Source of the DNA: Tropicibacter sp. R16_0
Lineage (GTDB): Bacteria; Pseudomonadota; Alphaproteobacteria; Rhodobacterales; Rhodobacteraceae
Assembly (NCBI RefSeq): GCF_017743935.1
Contig: NZ_JAGHRE010000006.1
Coordinates: 280,432 to 344,431, forward strand
Length of the DNA stretch: 64,000 nucleotides
Direction: 5' to 3'
Shown here: positions 32,096-40,839 of the stretch, piece by piece
Layout of the letters: every line of letters begins with the position of its first letter
Position numbering within the stretch: position 1 is the first letter of the stretch
Made by a program: the position numbers and the translations under genes
The notes under the pieces: model-generated
What the model was told of the DNA's origin: nothing
Seen by the model: only the letters and a program-made list of their open reading frames with translations
Databases searched by the model: none

Positions 32096-33616
32096 TTATC
32101 CTTGTTGTGTCGTGTCTTCGTCGCCCATGGGCTGTGGCTTCAGGCGATCGCGATGTTCCTGCATCAGTGTGCGGATGTGCAGTGCGATGATCAGCAAGAT
32201 CATCACGAAGAGGATTGCAGCAATCGGCCTGTCGATGAAATCAAGCGGGGATTTGACCCGCGCCATCGCGCTGCGCAGCTTGACCTCCATGATCCCACCC
32301 AGAACCATGCCCAGGATGATTGGGACAATCGGCAGGTTCAGGCGTTTCAGGATAAGTCCGAACACCCCGAACCCGGCGGCGATGGCACAATCAGTGACCG
32401 AATTGCGCAGGCTGAACACACCAACAAACGACAGAGTCAGGATCATCACGCCCAAAAACCGCGTCGGAATCTGGATGATCTTGAGCAGCAGGTTGGTCGA
32501 GAACAGCAGGAACACCAGCACGATCACATTGAGCAGGATCAGCGCCATATAGAGCGCCATCACGAAATCCATCTGATCGGCAAAAAGCTGCGGACCAGGG
32601 ATCACGTTGTGGACATAGAACACCGACAGCATCATCGCGGTCAGTGCCTCGCCCGGAATGCCAAGCGCCAACAGCGGGATCATCGCCGCACCCGGGACGG
32701 CGTTGTTGGCCGCCTCGGACGCAACAAGACCCTCGGGCGACCCGTCGCCAAACTTGTCAGGGTCCTTCGACGTCTTCTGCGCATAGGTGTAGGACAGGAA
32801 TTGCGACGTGAACTCGCCCGTGCCCGGCACCATGCCCATCAGAACGCCCAAGGACGACGACACTGTTGCGATGCGCTTCAGGCCCAACAGTTCTTTAAGA
32901 CCTGCAAAGATGTTCCCCTTCACATGTGCCTCGCCCGGGGCATGGTCGCGGTCAACCAGCAGCAAGAGCGCTTGGCTGATCGCAAAGAGACCAAGAACAA
33001 CCACGATCAGATTGATGCCGGACGACAGCCAACTTTGGTCAAAGGTGAAGCGCTTGGTGTATTTGACCGGCTCCAACCCCACGGTGTTCAAAAAGATGCC
33101 AAAACTTGCCAGCATCGCCGCCGAAAACGTCTGTCCGCGATGCGCCAGAACCACCAACAGGATCCCCATGAAGGCGGCCAGGAAAATCTCGCGGCTGCCG
33201 AAATGCGGTGCAACCCAGGCCAGAACAGGCGACAGGATGATCAGGCACAGGATCGAGAAAATCCCGCCAAAGAAGGACGCCGAATAGGCCAGCGACAGCG
33301 CCCGGTGCCCCTCTCCCCGTTTGGTCATAGGGTAACCGTCGTAAGTGGTCAGCGCGTTGACTGCTGTGCCGGGGGTATTGATCAAAATGGCCGGGATCGC
33401 CCCGCCGTACATGGATGAGCCGTAGATGCCCAACAGCAGCGTCAGCCCAACGATGGGCTCAAAGGCAAAGGTGGCCGGCAGCAGGATTGCGATCGCCACA
33501 GCCGCGCCCACACCGGGCAAGGCACCGATGATCACGCCGCCCACCGATCCGATGATCAGGGCAACAACCACCTGCCATTGGGCCAGGATCGCAAAACCGG
33601 AAATCAGGTTGTCCAT
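32096..33616 (-). CDS. tctA: Tripartite tricarboxylate transporter, large permease TctA
   Basis: Inner-membrane protein of 506 aa with about 12 helices. Family marks are GALPGVGAAVAIAILLPATF, YGSSMYGGAIPAILINTPGTA and MLGMVPGTGEF-like text (LMGMVPGTGEFTSQFLSY), the repeated P-G-T/V-G loops that define TctA. It works with TctB and the periplasmic TctC. It lies in an operon with catabolic genes for what looks like an amino alcohol, so the cargo need not be a tricarboxylate. Confidence 0.94.
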   Translation of the reverse strand: MDNLISGFAILAQWQVVVALIIGSVGGVIIGALPGVGAAVAIAILLPATFAFEPIVGLTLLLGIYGSSMYGGAIPAILINTPGTAVNALTTYDGYPMTKRGEGHRALSLAYSASFFGGIFSILCLIILSPVLAWVAPHFGSREIFLAAFMGILLVVLAHRGQTFSAAMLASFGIFLNTVGLEPVKYTKRFTFDQSWLSSGINLIVVVLGLFAISQALLLLVDRDHAPGEAHVKGNIFAGLKELLGLKRIATVSSSLGVLMGMVPGTGEFTSQFLSYTYAQKTSKDPDKFGDGSPEGLVASEAANNAVPGAAMIPLLALGIPGEALTAMMLSVFYVHNVIPGPQLFADQMDFVMALYMALILLNVIVLVFLLFSTNLLLKIIQIPTRFLGVMILTLSFVGVFSLRNSVTDCAIAAGFGVFGLILKRLNLPIVPIILGMVLGGIMEVKLRSAMARVKSPLDFIDRPIAAILFVMILLIIALHIRTLMQEHRDRLKPQPMGDEDTTQQG

Positions 33617-33623
33617 GAAAACC

Positions 33624-34160
33624 TCACAGGTAAGTCAGGGCGAAGACGCGGATTGAATCGGGGAGAAGCTCGTACAGCTTTCCGGCCGGGATGTTGACCT
33701 GCAGCAACGCCCGGAAGAGCACAGCCACGACAACCCCAAAGACAACTGACAGGCAAAGTACCCCGGTCGAGCGGAATCCGGTCCTGATGCTAAGGAACAC
33801 AACAAACAGGATTGTTGACGGCAGATAGCCCAGCCAAGGCACGGCAACCACGTAGATTAGGAAATAGGCAACGTATTCCAGCGACAGCAGCCAGAACCCG
33901 ACCTCTTTCCAGCGGCCCGGAATGCGAGGGGATAGAAATGAGCTTAGCAGATGCAAGGCGCTGAAGATGACCATGCCCCAGATTGCCACAGTGGGCCAAA
34001 GCGCAGGTTGAGCAAACCATTTGGTGCGTTTCACCACCTTGGTTTCCGTCCCCAACTGGCTCAGCAGAAACAAGGCAAAGGCCAGAAATATCACGGCAAA
34101 GACGATGTCGCCGGGGCGACGATACCGGCGGAACATGTCCTGGAGTGTTTTTGCGATCAT
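33624..34160 (-). CDS. tctB: Tripartite tricarboxylate transporter, small permease TctB
   Basis: Membrane protein of 178 aa with four predicted helices, typical for TctB. The first helix follows RRYRRPGDIVFAVIFLAFALF; the third and fourth are YVAYFLIYVVAVPWLGYLPS and VLCLSVVFGVVVAVLF. TctB proteins share little sequence, so the call rests on size, helix layout and position between tctA and tctC. Shine-Dalgarno GGGAGGGG precedes the ATG. Confidence 0.88.
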   Translation of the reverse strand: MIAKTLQDMFRRYRRPGDIVFAVIFLAFALFLLSQLGTETKVVKRTKWFAQPALWPTVAIWGMVIFSALHLLSSFLSPRIPGRWKEVGFWLLSLEYVAYFLIYVVAVPWLGYLPSTILFVVFLSIRTGFRSTGVLCLSVVFGVVVAVLFRALLQVNIPAGKLYELLPDSIRVFALTYL

Positions 34161-34184
34161 CCCGACCCCTCCCTTTGAAAAACA

Positions 34185-34209
34185 GGGCGCAGGTTCGAAA
34201 CCCGCGCCC
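34185..34209 (-). terminator. Intercistronic hairpin between tctC and tctB
   Basis: GGGCGC (34185-34190) pairs with GCGCCC (34204-34209), and the loop contains a further GGTT/AACC pairing. It follows the binding-protein gene, as does the hairpin in the Liv operon, and probably lowers expression of the membrane genes relative to TctC. Confidence 0.45.
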
Positions 34210-34218
34210 CATCAGACA

Positions 34219-35148
34219 TCATTCGCCCAGGATTTCGGCGATTTTTGCGAAGGATGCTTTGTCCTGCTCGATCTGCGCGTTCGAGGCATCCGGATCCTGC
34301 CAGTAGATCAACGCACCGGTCTCTTTTGCGAGGTCCTTTGCCTTGTCCGACGACAGGGCTTTCTGAGCAGCCGCGCTGATCTTTTCGCGCGCATCAGCCG
34401 GGGTGTCCTTGTGCACAAACAAACCGTTCCACAGGGCTAGCGGCAGATCGGGGTTGATCTCGACCACCGTCGGGGTGTCGGGGATCAACGAAATGCGCTC
34501 GCCACCGATGCTGGCCAGAACGTTCACGTCATCCAAGCATGGCATGATGAGTTGCAGTGTGGTGTTGATCACATCCACATCACCCGACGCCAGAGTGTTG
34601 CAATCCAGCGCATCGAATGCAGCTTCGCTGGCAAAGTCAAAGCCGCTGCCAACCGCTGCGGCAAACGTCACTTGGGTGGGCGGCAGGACCGAGCCAAAGT
34701 GACCAAGCGCCAGATCGTTGTCTTTGCCATGCGCGGCCAGTTCTTCCCAGTTCGAGTAGGGTGCGCTTTTGCTGGATGCGATCACGAACGGATAGGTCAG
34801 AAAGATCCCGATCGGATCAAACGGGTTGGGGTTGAGCTCGGGAATTCCGATCTCGGGCCCGATGACCGGAACACCGATCACGAACGAGCCGATGGTGTAG
34901 CCATCACCCGGAGCAGTGGCGACTTCGACCGCGCCAGGGAACGGACCACCGCCACCGCCGGGTTTGTTCACCACGGCAGCAGGCACGCCATACATCGACT
35001 GAAACTCATCCGCGATCATGCGGGTCAGCACGTCTTCCAGATCACCCGGAGGCCATGGAACCACAAAGGTCACAGGCTTTTCAGGATACTCAGCCAGAGC
35101 GGCGGTTGCGGATGCTGCAAAAGCCGCAGCTGCGAGAAATTTCTTCAT
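34219..35148 (-). CDS. tctC: Tripartite tricarboxylate transporter, periplasmic binding protein TctC
   Basis: Solute receptor of 309 aa. I chose the ATG at 35148 (MKKFLAAAAFAASATAALA) because it gives a clean Sec signal with cleavage after AALA, and GGAGG lies 5 nt upstream. The mature protein starts EYPEKPVTFVVPWPPGDLEDVLTRM, the Bug-family opening; most Bug proteins have GGxxD at this point, here GDLED. VVNKPGGGGG is the second family motif. It is the first gene of the operon that includes the permeases and the kinase/phospho-lyase/ALDH set. The ligand is unknown. Confidence 0.92.
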   Translation of the reverse strand: MKKFLAAAAFAASATAALAEYPEKPVTFVVPWPPGDLEDVLTRMIADEFQSMYGVPAAVVNKPGGGGGPFPGAVEVATAPGDGYTIGSFVIGVPVIGPEIGIPELNPNPFDPIGIFLTYPFVIASSKSAPYSNWEELAAHGKDNDLALGHFGSVLPPTQVTFAAAVGSGFDFASEAAFDALDCNTLASGDVDVINTTLQLIMPCLDDVNVLASIGGERISLIPDTPTVVEINPDLPLALWNGLFVHKDTPADAREKISAAAQKALSSDKAKDLAKETGALIYWQDPDASNAQIEQDKASFAKIAEILGE

Positions 35149-35182
35149 TGACACCTCCCAAGGTTGGTTCATTATTTGAACC

Positions 35183-35216
35183 GCGTTAACAAATATAATG
35201 TTGCGTTGTTAACCGC
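35183..35216. promoter_or_regulatory. Probable IclR operator between tctC and iclR
   Basis: GCGTTAACAA (35183-35192) and TTGTTAACCGC (35206-35216) form an interrupted inverted repeat in the 107-bp divergent region, each arm holding a GTTAAC palindrome. It overlaps the expected promoters of both genes and is the best candidate for the adjacent IclR protein. Confidence 0.55.
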
Positions 35217-35255
35217 ATTCTGTCAAGAATAACGTGAGCGAAGGAGAGAATTCGA

Positions 35256-36035
35256 ATGGGAACGGCCCTTAACGCGCTAAAATTGCTAGACTTTTTTTCT
35301 GCATCTCGACCCGAGATTGGGCTGAGTCAGCTGGCGCGTTTGGCCGGAGCCAACAAAGCAACCGTCTTGCGGCACCTGCGTTCCCTTGAGGAATTCGGCC
35401 TGATCGAACAGAATCCCCAGACCAGATACTACGCGATTGGGCCCGCCGCGATCCGCCTTGCCGCGATCCGCGAAGCTGCGAATCCCCGGCTGGATGCCGC
35501 GCGCCTGCGAATGCAGACCGCCATGCAAGAGGTCGGCGAGAGCCTGCATTTGTCATTTCTGGAAAAGGACACTCTGCAGACCGCGCTGGTGGTGGAAACC
35601 ACCAAGCATACCGTGCGCGTCAGCCTTGACCCGACCGAGGTCATGCCGCTCAACGCCACCGCATCCGGCTTGAGCATGCTTTGTTATGGTCCGCCTGCGC
35701 TCATGAACCAGATGGACAACGGCGCGCTACAGGACTTTACCAAGGAAACGCTGACCGATCCGGATCAGATCCGCGCCCAGATCGAAACGATCCGGAATCG
35801 GGGATGGTCCAACAGCAATGGCAGTTACGAACTGGGTGTTCACGGTTTTGCCGCACCGATCTTTGGGATCGACCGTGTGGCCATTGGCACCGTGGCCTTT
35901 GCCATGCCAGAGAACCGCGCCTCAGACGATCGCATACCTGTCATCCTGACCGCCCTGCACACGCTGGCCAAGGACCTGACCGCCATCTTTGGCGGCCAAG
36001 TGCCCGAGGCCTTTCCCCCCGAATTTCACCCCTAG
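35256..36035 (+). CDS. IclR-family transcriptional regulator
   Basis: Regulator of 259 aa with an N-terminal winged HTH (ALKLLDFFSASRPEIGLSQLARLAGANKATVLRHLRSLEEFG) and the C-terminal GAF-like effector domain (LHLSFLEKDTLQTALV, LNATASGLSML, GWSNSNGSYELGVHGFAAPIF). It is divergent from the TctC operon. IclR proteins respond to small acids or aromatic metabolites. I infer control of the tctCBA-aldh-aminotransferase-kinase-UPF0261 operon through the inverted repeat in the intergenic region. It could also affect the aminotransferase gene 48 bp downstream. Confidence 0.92.
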   Translation: MGTALNALKLLDFFSASRPEIGLSQLARLAGANKATVLRHLRSLEEFGLIEQNPQTRYYAIGPAAIRLAAIREAANPRLDAARLRMQTAMQEVGESLHLSFLEKDTLQTALVVETTKHTVRVSLDPTEVMPLNATASGLSMLCYGPPALMNQMDNGALQDFTKETLTDPDQIRAQIETIRNRGWSNSNGSYELGVHGFAAPIFGIDRVAIGTVAFAMPENRASDDRIPVILTALHTLAKDLTAIFGGQVPEAFPPEFHP

Positions 36036-36083
36036 CCGACGGAACTTGCCGTCGACCGCAACACGTCCGAGGAGAGATCTGAC

Positions 36084-37436
36084 ATGAAAGACTCCAACTT
36101 TCTGAAGGAAAACAACGCACGCCATTTTTGGCACCCAATGGCCCACCCCGCTGACAGCCAAAAGAACCCACCCACCATCCTGACCGGCGGCGAAGGGGTT
36201 CACATCGTCGACGTGGACGGTCACCGGGCGTTGGACGCAGTGGGCGGCTTGTGGAATGTGAACCTGGGCTATTCCTGCGATCCGGTGAAACAGGCCATTT
36301 CCGACCAGCTGAACGCTTTGCCATATTACTCGACCTTCCGAGGCACATCGAACGACAAGGCGATTGAGTTGTCGTACGAGCTGGCCCAGTTCTTTGAGGC
36401 TGATGGGCTGACGCGCGCGTTCTTTACCTCAGGCGGTTCGGATTCGGTTGAAATCGCGCTCAAGATGGCGCGTCAGTATCACAAGGTGCGCGGGGAAGAG
36501 GGGCGCACCAAGTTCATCAGCCTGAAACAGGGCTACCACGGCACCCATTTTGCGGCTGCGTCGGTCAACGGCAATCAGAAGTTTCGCGCCATCTATGAAC
36601 CCATGATGCCCGGTTGCTTCCACGTGCCCGCACCTTGGACCTATCGCAACCCATTTGATGAGACCGACCCCGAACGCCTGGCGCAGCTGTGCGTCAAAGC
36701 ACTGGAGGCCGAGGTTGCGTTTCAGGGCCCGAGCACCGTCGCCGCCTTCATCATGGAGCCCGTCCTGGGTGCCGGCGGGGTGATCCCACCGCACAAGAGC
36801 TTCATGCCGATGGTGCGCGAGCTCTGCTCAAAACACGGCATCCTGTTGATTTCGGACGAGATCATCACTGCATTCGGCCGGACCGGCAGCGAAAGCGGCG
36901 CGCGGCACTGGGGTGTCCAGCCCGACATCATGACCACTGCCAAAGCGATCACCAACGGATACTTTCCCTTTGGCGCCGCGATGATTTCCGGCGCCGTGGC
37001 CGAGGTGTTTGAAAGCGACACCACCGGCAAGGCTTCGGTCGATCAAGGCTATACCTATTCCGGCCACCCGGTCGGGGCGGCGGCGGCCTTGGCCGCGTTG
37101 TCAGAAATCAAGCGCCTGCGCATCTGGGAAAACGCGGCCGCGCGTGGGGACGAGCTTTTTGCCGGCCTTCAGAAGCTGAAGGAAAAGCATGATGTTGTGG
37201 GCGACGTGCGCGGGGGCGAGGGCTTGATGTCCGCGCTAGAGCTGGTCTCGGACCACGACACCAAAACACCCGTCGCCAAACACGTACCCCTGCAGGTGCA
37301 AAAAGCAGCCTACGAAGGCGGCGTCATGGTTCGGGTATCGGGCAACAACATCATCCTGTCGCCGCCGCTGATCATCACAACTGACGATGTGAACAAAATC
37401 CTGTCAGCGCTCGACAACGGGTTGTCTGCGGTTTGA
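36084..37436 (+). CDS. Class III omega-aminotransferase
   Basis: PLP enzyme of 450 aa of the beta-alanine/omega-amino acid:pyruvate aminotransferase branch. Landmarks: ARHFWHPMAHP near the start, VGGLWNVNLGYS, TSGGSDSVEIALKMARQY, ISDEIITAFGRTG and the PLP Lys in TTAKAITNGYFPFGA. GAGGAGAG precedes the ATG. It follows the IclR gene in the same direction and ends at a terminator shared with hpaR, so it is not part of the hpa operon. It transfers an amino group from an amine or omega-amino acid to pyruvate or glyoxylate. The true substrate is unresolved. Confidence 0.88.
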   Translation: MKDSNFLKENNARHFWHPMAHPADSQKNPPTILTGGEGVHIVDVDGHRALDAVGGLWNVNLGYSCDPVKQAISDQLNALPYYSTFRGTSNDKAIELSYELAQFFEADGLTRAFFTSGGSDSVEIALKMARQYHKVRGEEGRTKFISLKQGYHGTHFAAASVNGNQKFRAIYEPMMPGCFHVPAPWTYRNPFDETDPERLAQLCVKALEAEVAFQGPSTVAAFIMEPVLGAGGVIPPHKSFMPMVRELCSKHGILLISDEIITAFGRTGSESGARHWGVQPDIMTTAKAITNGYFPFGAAMISGAVAEVFESDTTGKASVDQGYTYSGHPVGAAAALAALSEIKRLRIWENAAARGDELFAGLQKLKEKHDVVGDVRGGEGLMSALELVSDHDTKTPVAKHVPLQVQKAAYEGGVMVRVSGNNIILSPPLIITTDDVNKILSALDNGLSAV

Positions 37437-37443
37437 TCGACCT

Positions 37444-37473
37444 CTGGCCCCGTCGTCCATCGACGGGGTCAGA
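37444..37473. terminator. Bidirectional terminator between the aminotransferase gene and hpaR
   Basis: TCTG-CCCCGTCG and CGACGGGG-TCAGA form a strong stem around TCCAT (arms 37448-37455 and 37461-37468). The genes converge here and the hairpin overlaps the hpaR stop codon. Confidence 0.6.
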
Positions 37474-37909
37474 CCTTGACCGCCTGCAATTCTTCCAGAA
37501 GGTCCAGCAGCTGGTCCAGTTTATCCTGCCCCATCTGTTCTTCGATGGTGCTGTAGATCGCAAGCGACGTGCCCAGGTTCGCTTCAAGGATCTGCCGCCC
37601 GGCATCGGTGATCTTGACCTTGGTCCGCCGTTTGTCGTCGGTGTCCTGCCGACGCGCAATCTGGCCGTCCGCCTCCATCGTGCGCAGAATGCGCGTTAGA
37701 CTGGGGAGCAGCAGGCAAGCCTCTTTCGAGATTGTGCTCTGCTCGACCTCGCCCATCTCGTGCAGAACACGCAAGATGCGCCATTTCTGCTCGGTCAGAT
37801 GGATATCCTGCAGCATGTCACGAATGGGGGCCATCACTGTCTCCCGGGCCCTGAGCAATGCAATTGGCAGCGCACGCGAGGTGCTTTTTGTTTGGCTATC
37901 TTGCGTCAT
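37469..37909 (-). CDS. hpaR: MarR-family repressor of homoprotocatechuate degradation, HpaR
   Basis: Regulator of 146 aa, the usual HpaR length. It begins with the HpaR-typical region RALPIALLRARETVMAPIRDMLQD, then the winged HTH LTEQKWRILRVLHEMG, KEACLLLPSLTRILRTMEADGQI and the wing RRQDTDDKRRTKVKITDAG. It is divergent from hpaF. HpaR represses the meta-cleavage operon and is released by homoprotocatechuate or 4-hydroxyphenylacetate. A palindrome overlapping the hpaF promoter is the likely target. Confidence 0.9.
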   Translation of the reverse strand: MTQDSQTKSTSRALPIALLRARETVMAPIRDMLQDIHLTEQKWRILRVLHEMGEVEQSTISKEACLLLPSLTRILRTMEADGQIARRQDTDDKRRTKVKITDAGRQILEANLGTSLAIYSTIEEQMGQDKLDQLLDLLEELQAVKV

Positions 37910-37963
37910 GATTGCCTTCTAGAACGCAGATCGGAAAATTGCAAAGATTAACAAAGCAAACAC

Positions 37964-37997
37964 TTGACAGGCGACTCGCAAAATACTAAACATGTTT
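37964..37997 (+). promoter_or_regulatory. hpa operon promoter with overlapping palindrome
   Basis: TTGACA (37964-37969) followed after 17 bp by TAAACA (37987-37992) fits a sigma70-type promoter. The palindrome AAACATGTTT (37988-37997) overlaps the -10 element, where a bound MarR-type repressor would block transcription. It lies 19 bp before the hpaF start, whose Shine-Dalgarno is GAAGGAGG. Confidence 0.55.
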
Positions 37998-38016
37998 ACT
38001 AACTGAAGGAGGAACC

Positions 38017-38415
38017 ATGCCCCATTTCCACGTCGAATATTCCGGCAATCTTGCGGACCGCGTCGACATGGATGGCCTGTGCGAATGCATCCGGGCCACG
38101 GCGGCAGCGATCGACACCTTCCCCATGCCCGGCATCCGCGTCCGGGCCACCCGCGTCGATCACTATGCCATTGCCGATGGCAACCCTGCGCATGGTTTCA
38201 TCGACATTTCGATCCGCTTGCGCGCGGGCCGTCCCGACGACGTCAAACGCGACGCGACGCAGCGGATTTTTGAGGCGGCAAAGACCTATCTCGAACCCGC
38301 CTTTGCCCAACATTCCATCGCGCTTTCGCTTGAGATGCGCGACATCGACCCCGACCTGTCGCCCAAGACCGGAACCATCCGGGACCATCTGACCGCGACC
38401 AAGCAGGAGAGCTGA
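38017..38415 (+). CDS. hpaF: 5-carboxymethyl-2-hydroxymuconate delta-isomerase, HpaF
   Basis: Small enzyme of 132 aa of the 4-OT-like superfamily in its CHMI form. It starts MPHFHVEYSGNL, leaving the catalytic Pro at the mature N-terminus, and has ATRVDHYAIADGNPAHGFIDISIRL, then HSIALSLEMRDIDPDLSPKTGTI. It isomerises 5-carboxymethyl-2-hydroxymuconate to 5-oxopent-3-ene-1,2,5-tricarboxylate, the third step of homoprotocatechuate breakdown. It is the first gene of the hpa operon, 3 bp before hpaE. Confidence 0.93.
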   Translation: MPHFHVEYSGNLADRVDMDGLCECIRATAAAIDTFPMPGIRVRATRVDHYAIADGNPAHGFIDISIRLRAGRPDDVKRDATQRIFEAAKTYLEPAFAQHSIALSLEMRDIDPDLSPKTGTIRDHLTATKQES

Positions 38416-38418
38416 TCC

Positions 38419-39930
38419 ATGAGCGCCTTGGACACAAATATCGAAAAACTGGCCGGTCATCTGGCGCGTTTCAAAGCTTCGGGCATCAAGAACCGGATCG
38501 CGGGCGAGGATCGCGACGGATCGGGTGGCGTGTTTCAAACCACATCGCCGGTCGACAAGTCGGTGATCTGCGATGTGGCGCATGGCACGGCCGCCGACAT
38601 CGACACCGCCGCGCAGGCCGCGCATGACGCTTTCCCGGCCTGGCGCGACATGCCCGCAACCGAACGTCGTCGTATCTTGCTCAATGTTGCCGAAGCGATC
38701 GAGGCACGTGCCGAGGAAATCGCACTGTGTGAATGCTGGGACACCGGGCAAACCTGGCGGTTCATGTCAAAGGCCGCGTTGCGCGGCGCCGAAAACTTTC
38801 GCTTTTTCGCCGATCAGGTTGTACAGGCGCGCGACGGTCAGCATCTGAAATCGCCCACTTTGATGAATATCACCACCCGCGTGCCCCTGGGGCCTGTTGG
38901 TGTGATCACCCCGTGGAACACGCCGTTCATGCTGTCCACCTGGAAGATCGCACCCGCACTGGCCGCGGGCTGTACCGTTGTCCACAAACCCGCCGAAGAT
39001 AGCCCCCTGACCGCCCGCCTGTTGGTGGAAATCGCCGAAGAGGCCGGTCTGCCACCGGGGGTGCTGAACACGGTGAACGGCTTTGGCCCCGATGCGGGCA
39101 AGGCTCTGTGCGAGCACCCCAAACTCAAAGCCATCGCCTTTGTCGGCGAGAGTGCGACAGGCAGCAAGATCGTCAAACAGGGGGCCGACACCCACAAACG
39201 CAACCATCTGGAACTGGGTGGAAAAAACCCAGTGATCGTCTTTGATGATGCAGATCTGGACCGCGCCTTGGATGCCGTGATCTTCATGATCTATTCGATC
39301 AACGGTGAACGCTGCACCTCGTCCTCGCGCCTGTTGGTGCAGGACACGATCCGCGAAGAATTCGAGGCCAAGCTTGTCGAGCGTGTCAACAACATCAAAG
39401 TCGGCCACCCGCTGGATCCGGCGACTGAAATCGGCCCGCTGGTGACCGAAGAGCACTACAACAAGGTCACCAGCTATTTCGACATCGCCAAGGAAGATGG
39501 CGCAACCGTGGCGGCCGGCGGTGTGAAGATCGGTGACGAGGGCTATTTCATTCGCCCCACCCTGTTCACCAACGCCAACAACAACATGCGCATCGCCCGC
39601 GAAGAGATCTTCGGCCCCGTCCTGACCTCGATCCCTTTCTCGACCGAGGAAGAAGCATTGAGCATCGCCAATGACACCGAATACGGGCTGACCGGATATG
39701 TCTGGACAAACGATCTGACCCGCGCCCTGTGGATGACCGAGCGAATGGAAGCCGGGATGATCTGGGTAAACTCGGAAAACGTCCGCCACCTGCCGACGCC
39801 GTTTGGCGGTGCCAAGGCCAGCGGCATAGGCCGCGACGGCGGGGATTGGTCGTTCGAGTTCTACATGGAGCAAAAGCACATCGGCTTTGCCACCGGCCAG
39901 CACAAGATCATGCAGCTCGGCAAAAGCTGA
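38419..39930 (+). CDS. hpaE: 5-carboxymethyl-2-hydroxymuconic-semialdehyde dehydrogenase, HpaE
   Basis: NAD-dependent aldehyde dehydrogenase of 503 aa. Landmarks are VGVITPWNTPFMLSTWKIAPAL, FVGESATGSKI, general base Glu in LELGGKNPVIVFDDADL and catalytic Cys in YSINGERCTSSSRLLV. The phrase NGERCTSSSR is characteristic of HpaE/HpcC. It oxidises the ring-cleavage product to 5-carboxymethyl-2-hydroxymuconate. It lies between hpaF and hpaD in the operon. Confidence 0.93.
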   Translation: MSALDTNIEKLAGHLARFKASGIKNRIAGEDRDGSGGVFQTTSPVDKSVICDVAHGTAADIDTAAQAAHDAFPAWRDMPATERRRILLNVAEAIEARAEEIALCECWDTGQTWRFMSKAALRGAENFRFFADQVVQARDGQHLKSPTLMNITTRVPLGPVGVITPWNTPFMLSTWKIAPALAAGCTVVHKPAEDSPLTARLLVEIAEEAGLPPGVLNTVNGFGPDAGKALCEHPKLKAIAFVGESATGSKIVKQGADTHKRNHLELGGKNPVIVFDDADLDRALDAVIFMIYSINGERCTSSSRLLVQDTIREEFEAKLVERVNNIKVGHPLDPATEIGPLVTEEHYNKVTSYFDIAKEDGATVAAGGVKIGDEGYFIRPTLFTNANNNMRIAREEIFGPVLTSIPFSTEEEALSIANDTEYGLTGYVWTNDLTRALWMTERMEAGMIWVNSENVRHLPTPFGGAKASGIGRDGGDWSFEFYMEQKHIGFATGQHKIMQLGKS

Positions 39931-39975
39931 GCCCCCTAAATCGCGCGAACCCCACTCAAACTCCAGGAGGAGATC

Positions 39976-40827
39976 ATGGGAGAGATTGTTCTCGCCGCCA
40001 AGATGACCCACGTGCCCACAATGCTCATGTCCGAGCAGGACGGACCCGTGAAGGGCAAACGCCAAGCCGCCATCGACGGTCACCGCGAAATCGCACGGCG
40101 CGCCAAGGAACTGGGCGCAACCACGGTGGTGATCTGCGACACCCATTGGGTGATCAACGCAGGCTTTCACATCAACGCCAACGCCCGGTTCGAGGGGTTG
40201 TTCACGTCGAACGAGTTTCCGCAGTTCATTCAGGATCTGCCGTATTCCTATGTCGGCAACCCCGAGCTGGGCGACGCCATTGCCAAGGCCGCCTCTGACA
40301 AAGGTGCCTACACCCTGTGTCATCATCTGGACAGTCTGGAGCTGGAGTATGGCACGCTGGTGCCGATGCGGTTCATGAGCCGCGAGCATGAGATGAAGGT
40401 GGTGTCCATCGCCGCCTGGGCCACTGTTCATGACCACGACGAAAGCCGTGTGGTGGGCGAAGCCATCCGCGAAGCGATCGAGGCGAGCGACGAGAAGGTA
40501 TTGCTCGTGGCGTCCGGCTCGCTCAGCCACAAGATCTGGCCCAACAAGGATTACGCCGCCAACAATGGCACCTTCACCATCAGTTCCGAGTTCAATCGGC
40601 AGATGGACTTGCACGTGCTCGAGATGTGGAAAAATGGCGATCACGCCACCTTTCTCAAGATGCTTGGCGACTATGCCACCTTCTGCTGTGGCGAAGGGTC
40701 CATGCATGACACGGCGATGCTGTATGGCGCGCTCGGCTGGGACAGCTACGACAAGAAATGTGAGGTTGTGACCGAGTATTTCCCCAGCTCTGGCACCGGA
40801 CAAACCAACGTAATTTTTCCCGTCTAA
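39976..40827 (+). CDS. hpaD: 3,4-dihydroxyphenylacetate 2,3-dioxygenase, type III (LigB-like), HpaD
   Basis: Extradiol ring-cleavage enzyme of 283 aa, the same length as enterobacterial HpaD. Marks: LAAKMTHVPTMLMSEQDGP with the first metal His, AIDGHREIARRAKELGATTVVICDTHW with the second, SGSLSHKIWP, and the C-terminal EYFPSSGTGQTNVIFPV that closely follows the enterobacterial tail. It opens the ring of homoprotocatechuate next to the hydroxyls using Fe(II) and O2. The following gene encodes an unrelated type I enzyme for the same reaction. GGAGGAG precedes the ATG. Confidence 0.93.
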   Translation: MGEIVLAAKMTHVPTMLMSEQDGPVKGKRQAAIDGHREIARRAKELGATTVVICDTHWVINAGFHINANARFEGLFTSNEFPQFIQDLPYSYVGNPELGDAIAKAASDKGAYTLCHHLDSLELEYGTLVPMRFMSREHEMKVVSIAAWATVHDHDESRVVGEAIREAIEASDEKVLLVASGSLSHKIWPNKDYAANNGTFTISSEFNRQMDLHVLEMWKNGDHATFLKMLGDYATFCCGEGSMHDTAMLYGALGWDSYDKKCEVVTEYFPSSGTGQTNVIFPV

Positions 40828-40839
40828 CAGGAGGCTTCG

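Noticed and set aside
32102..33418. A 438-codon plus-strand frame opposite tctA
   Set aside because: Antisense to a clear membrane protein; its high content of His, Gln, Asp and Arg is the mirror of hydrophobic codons.
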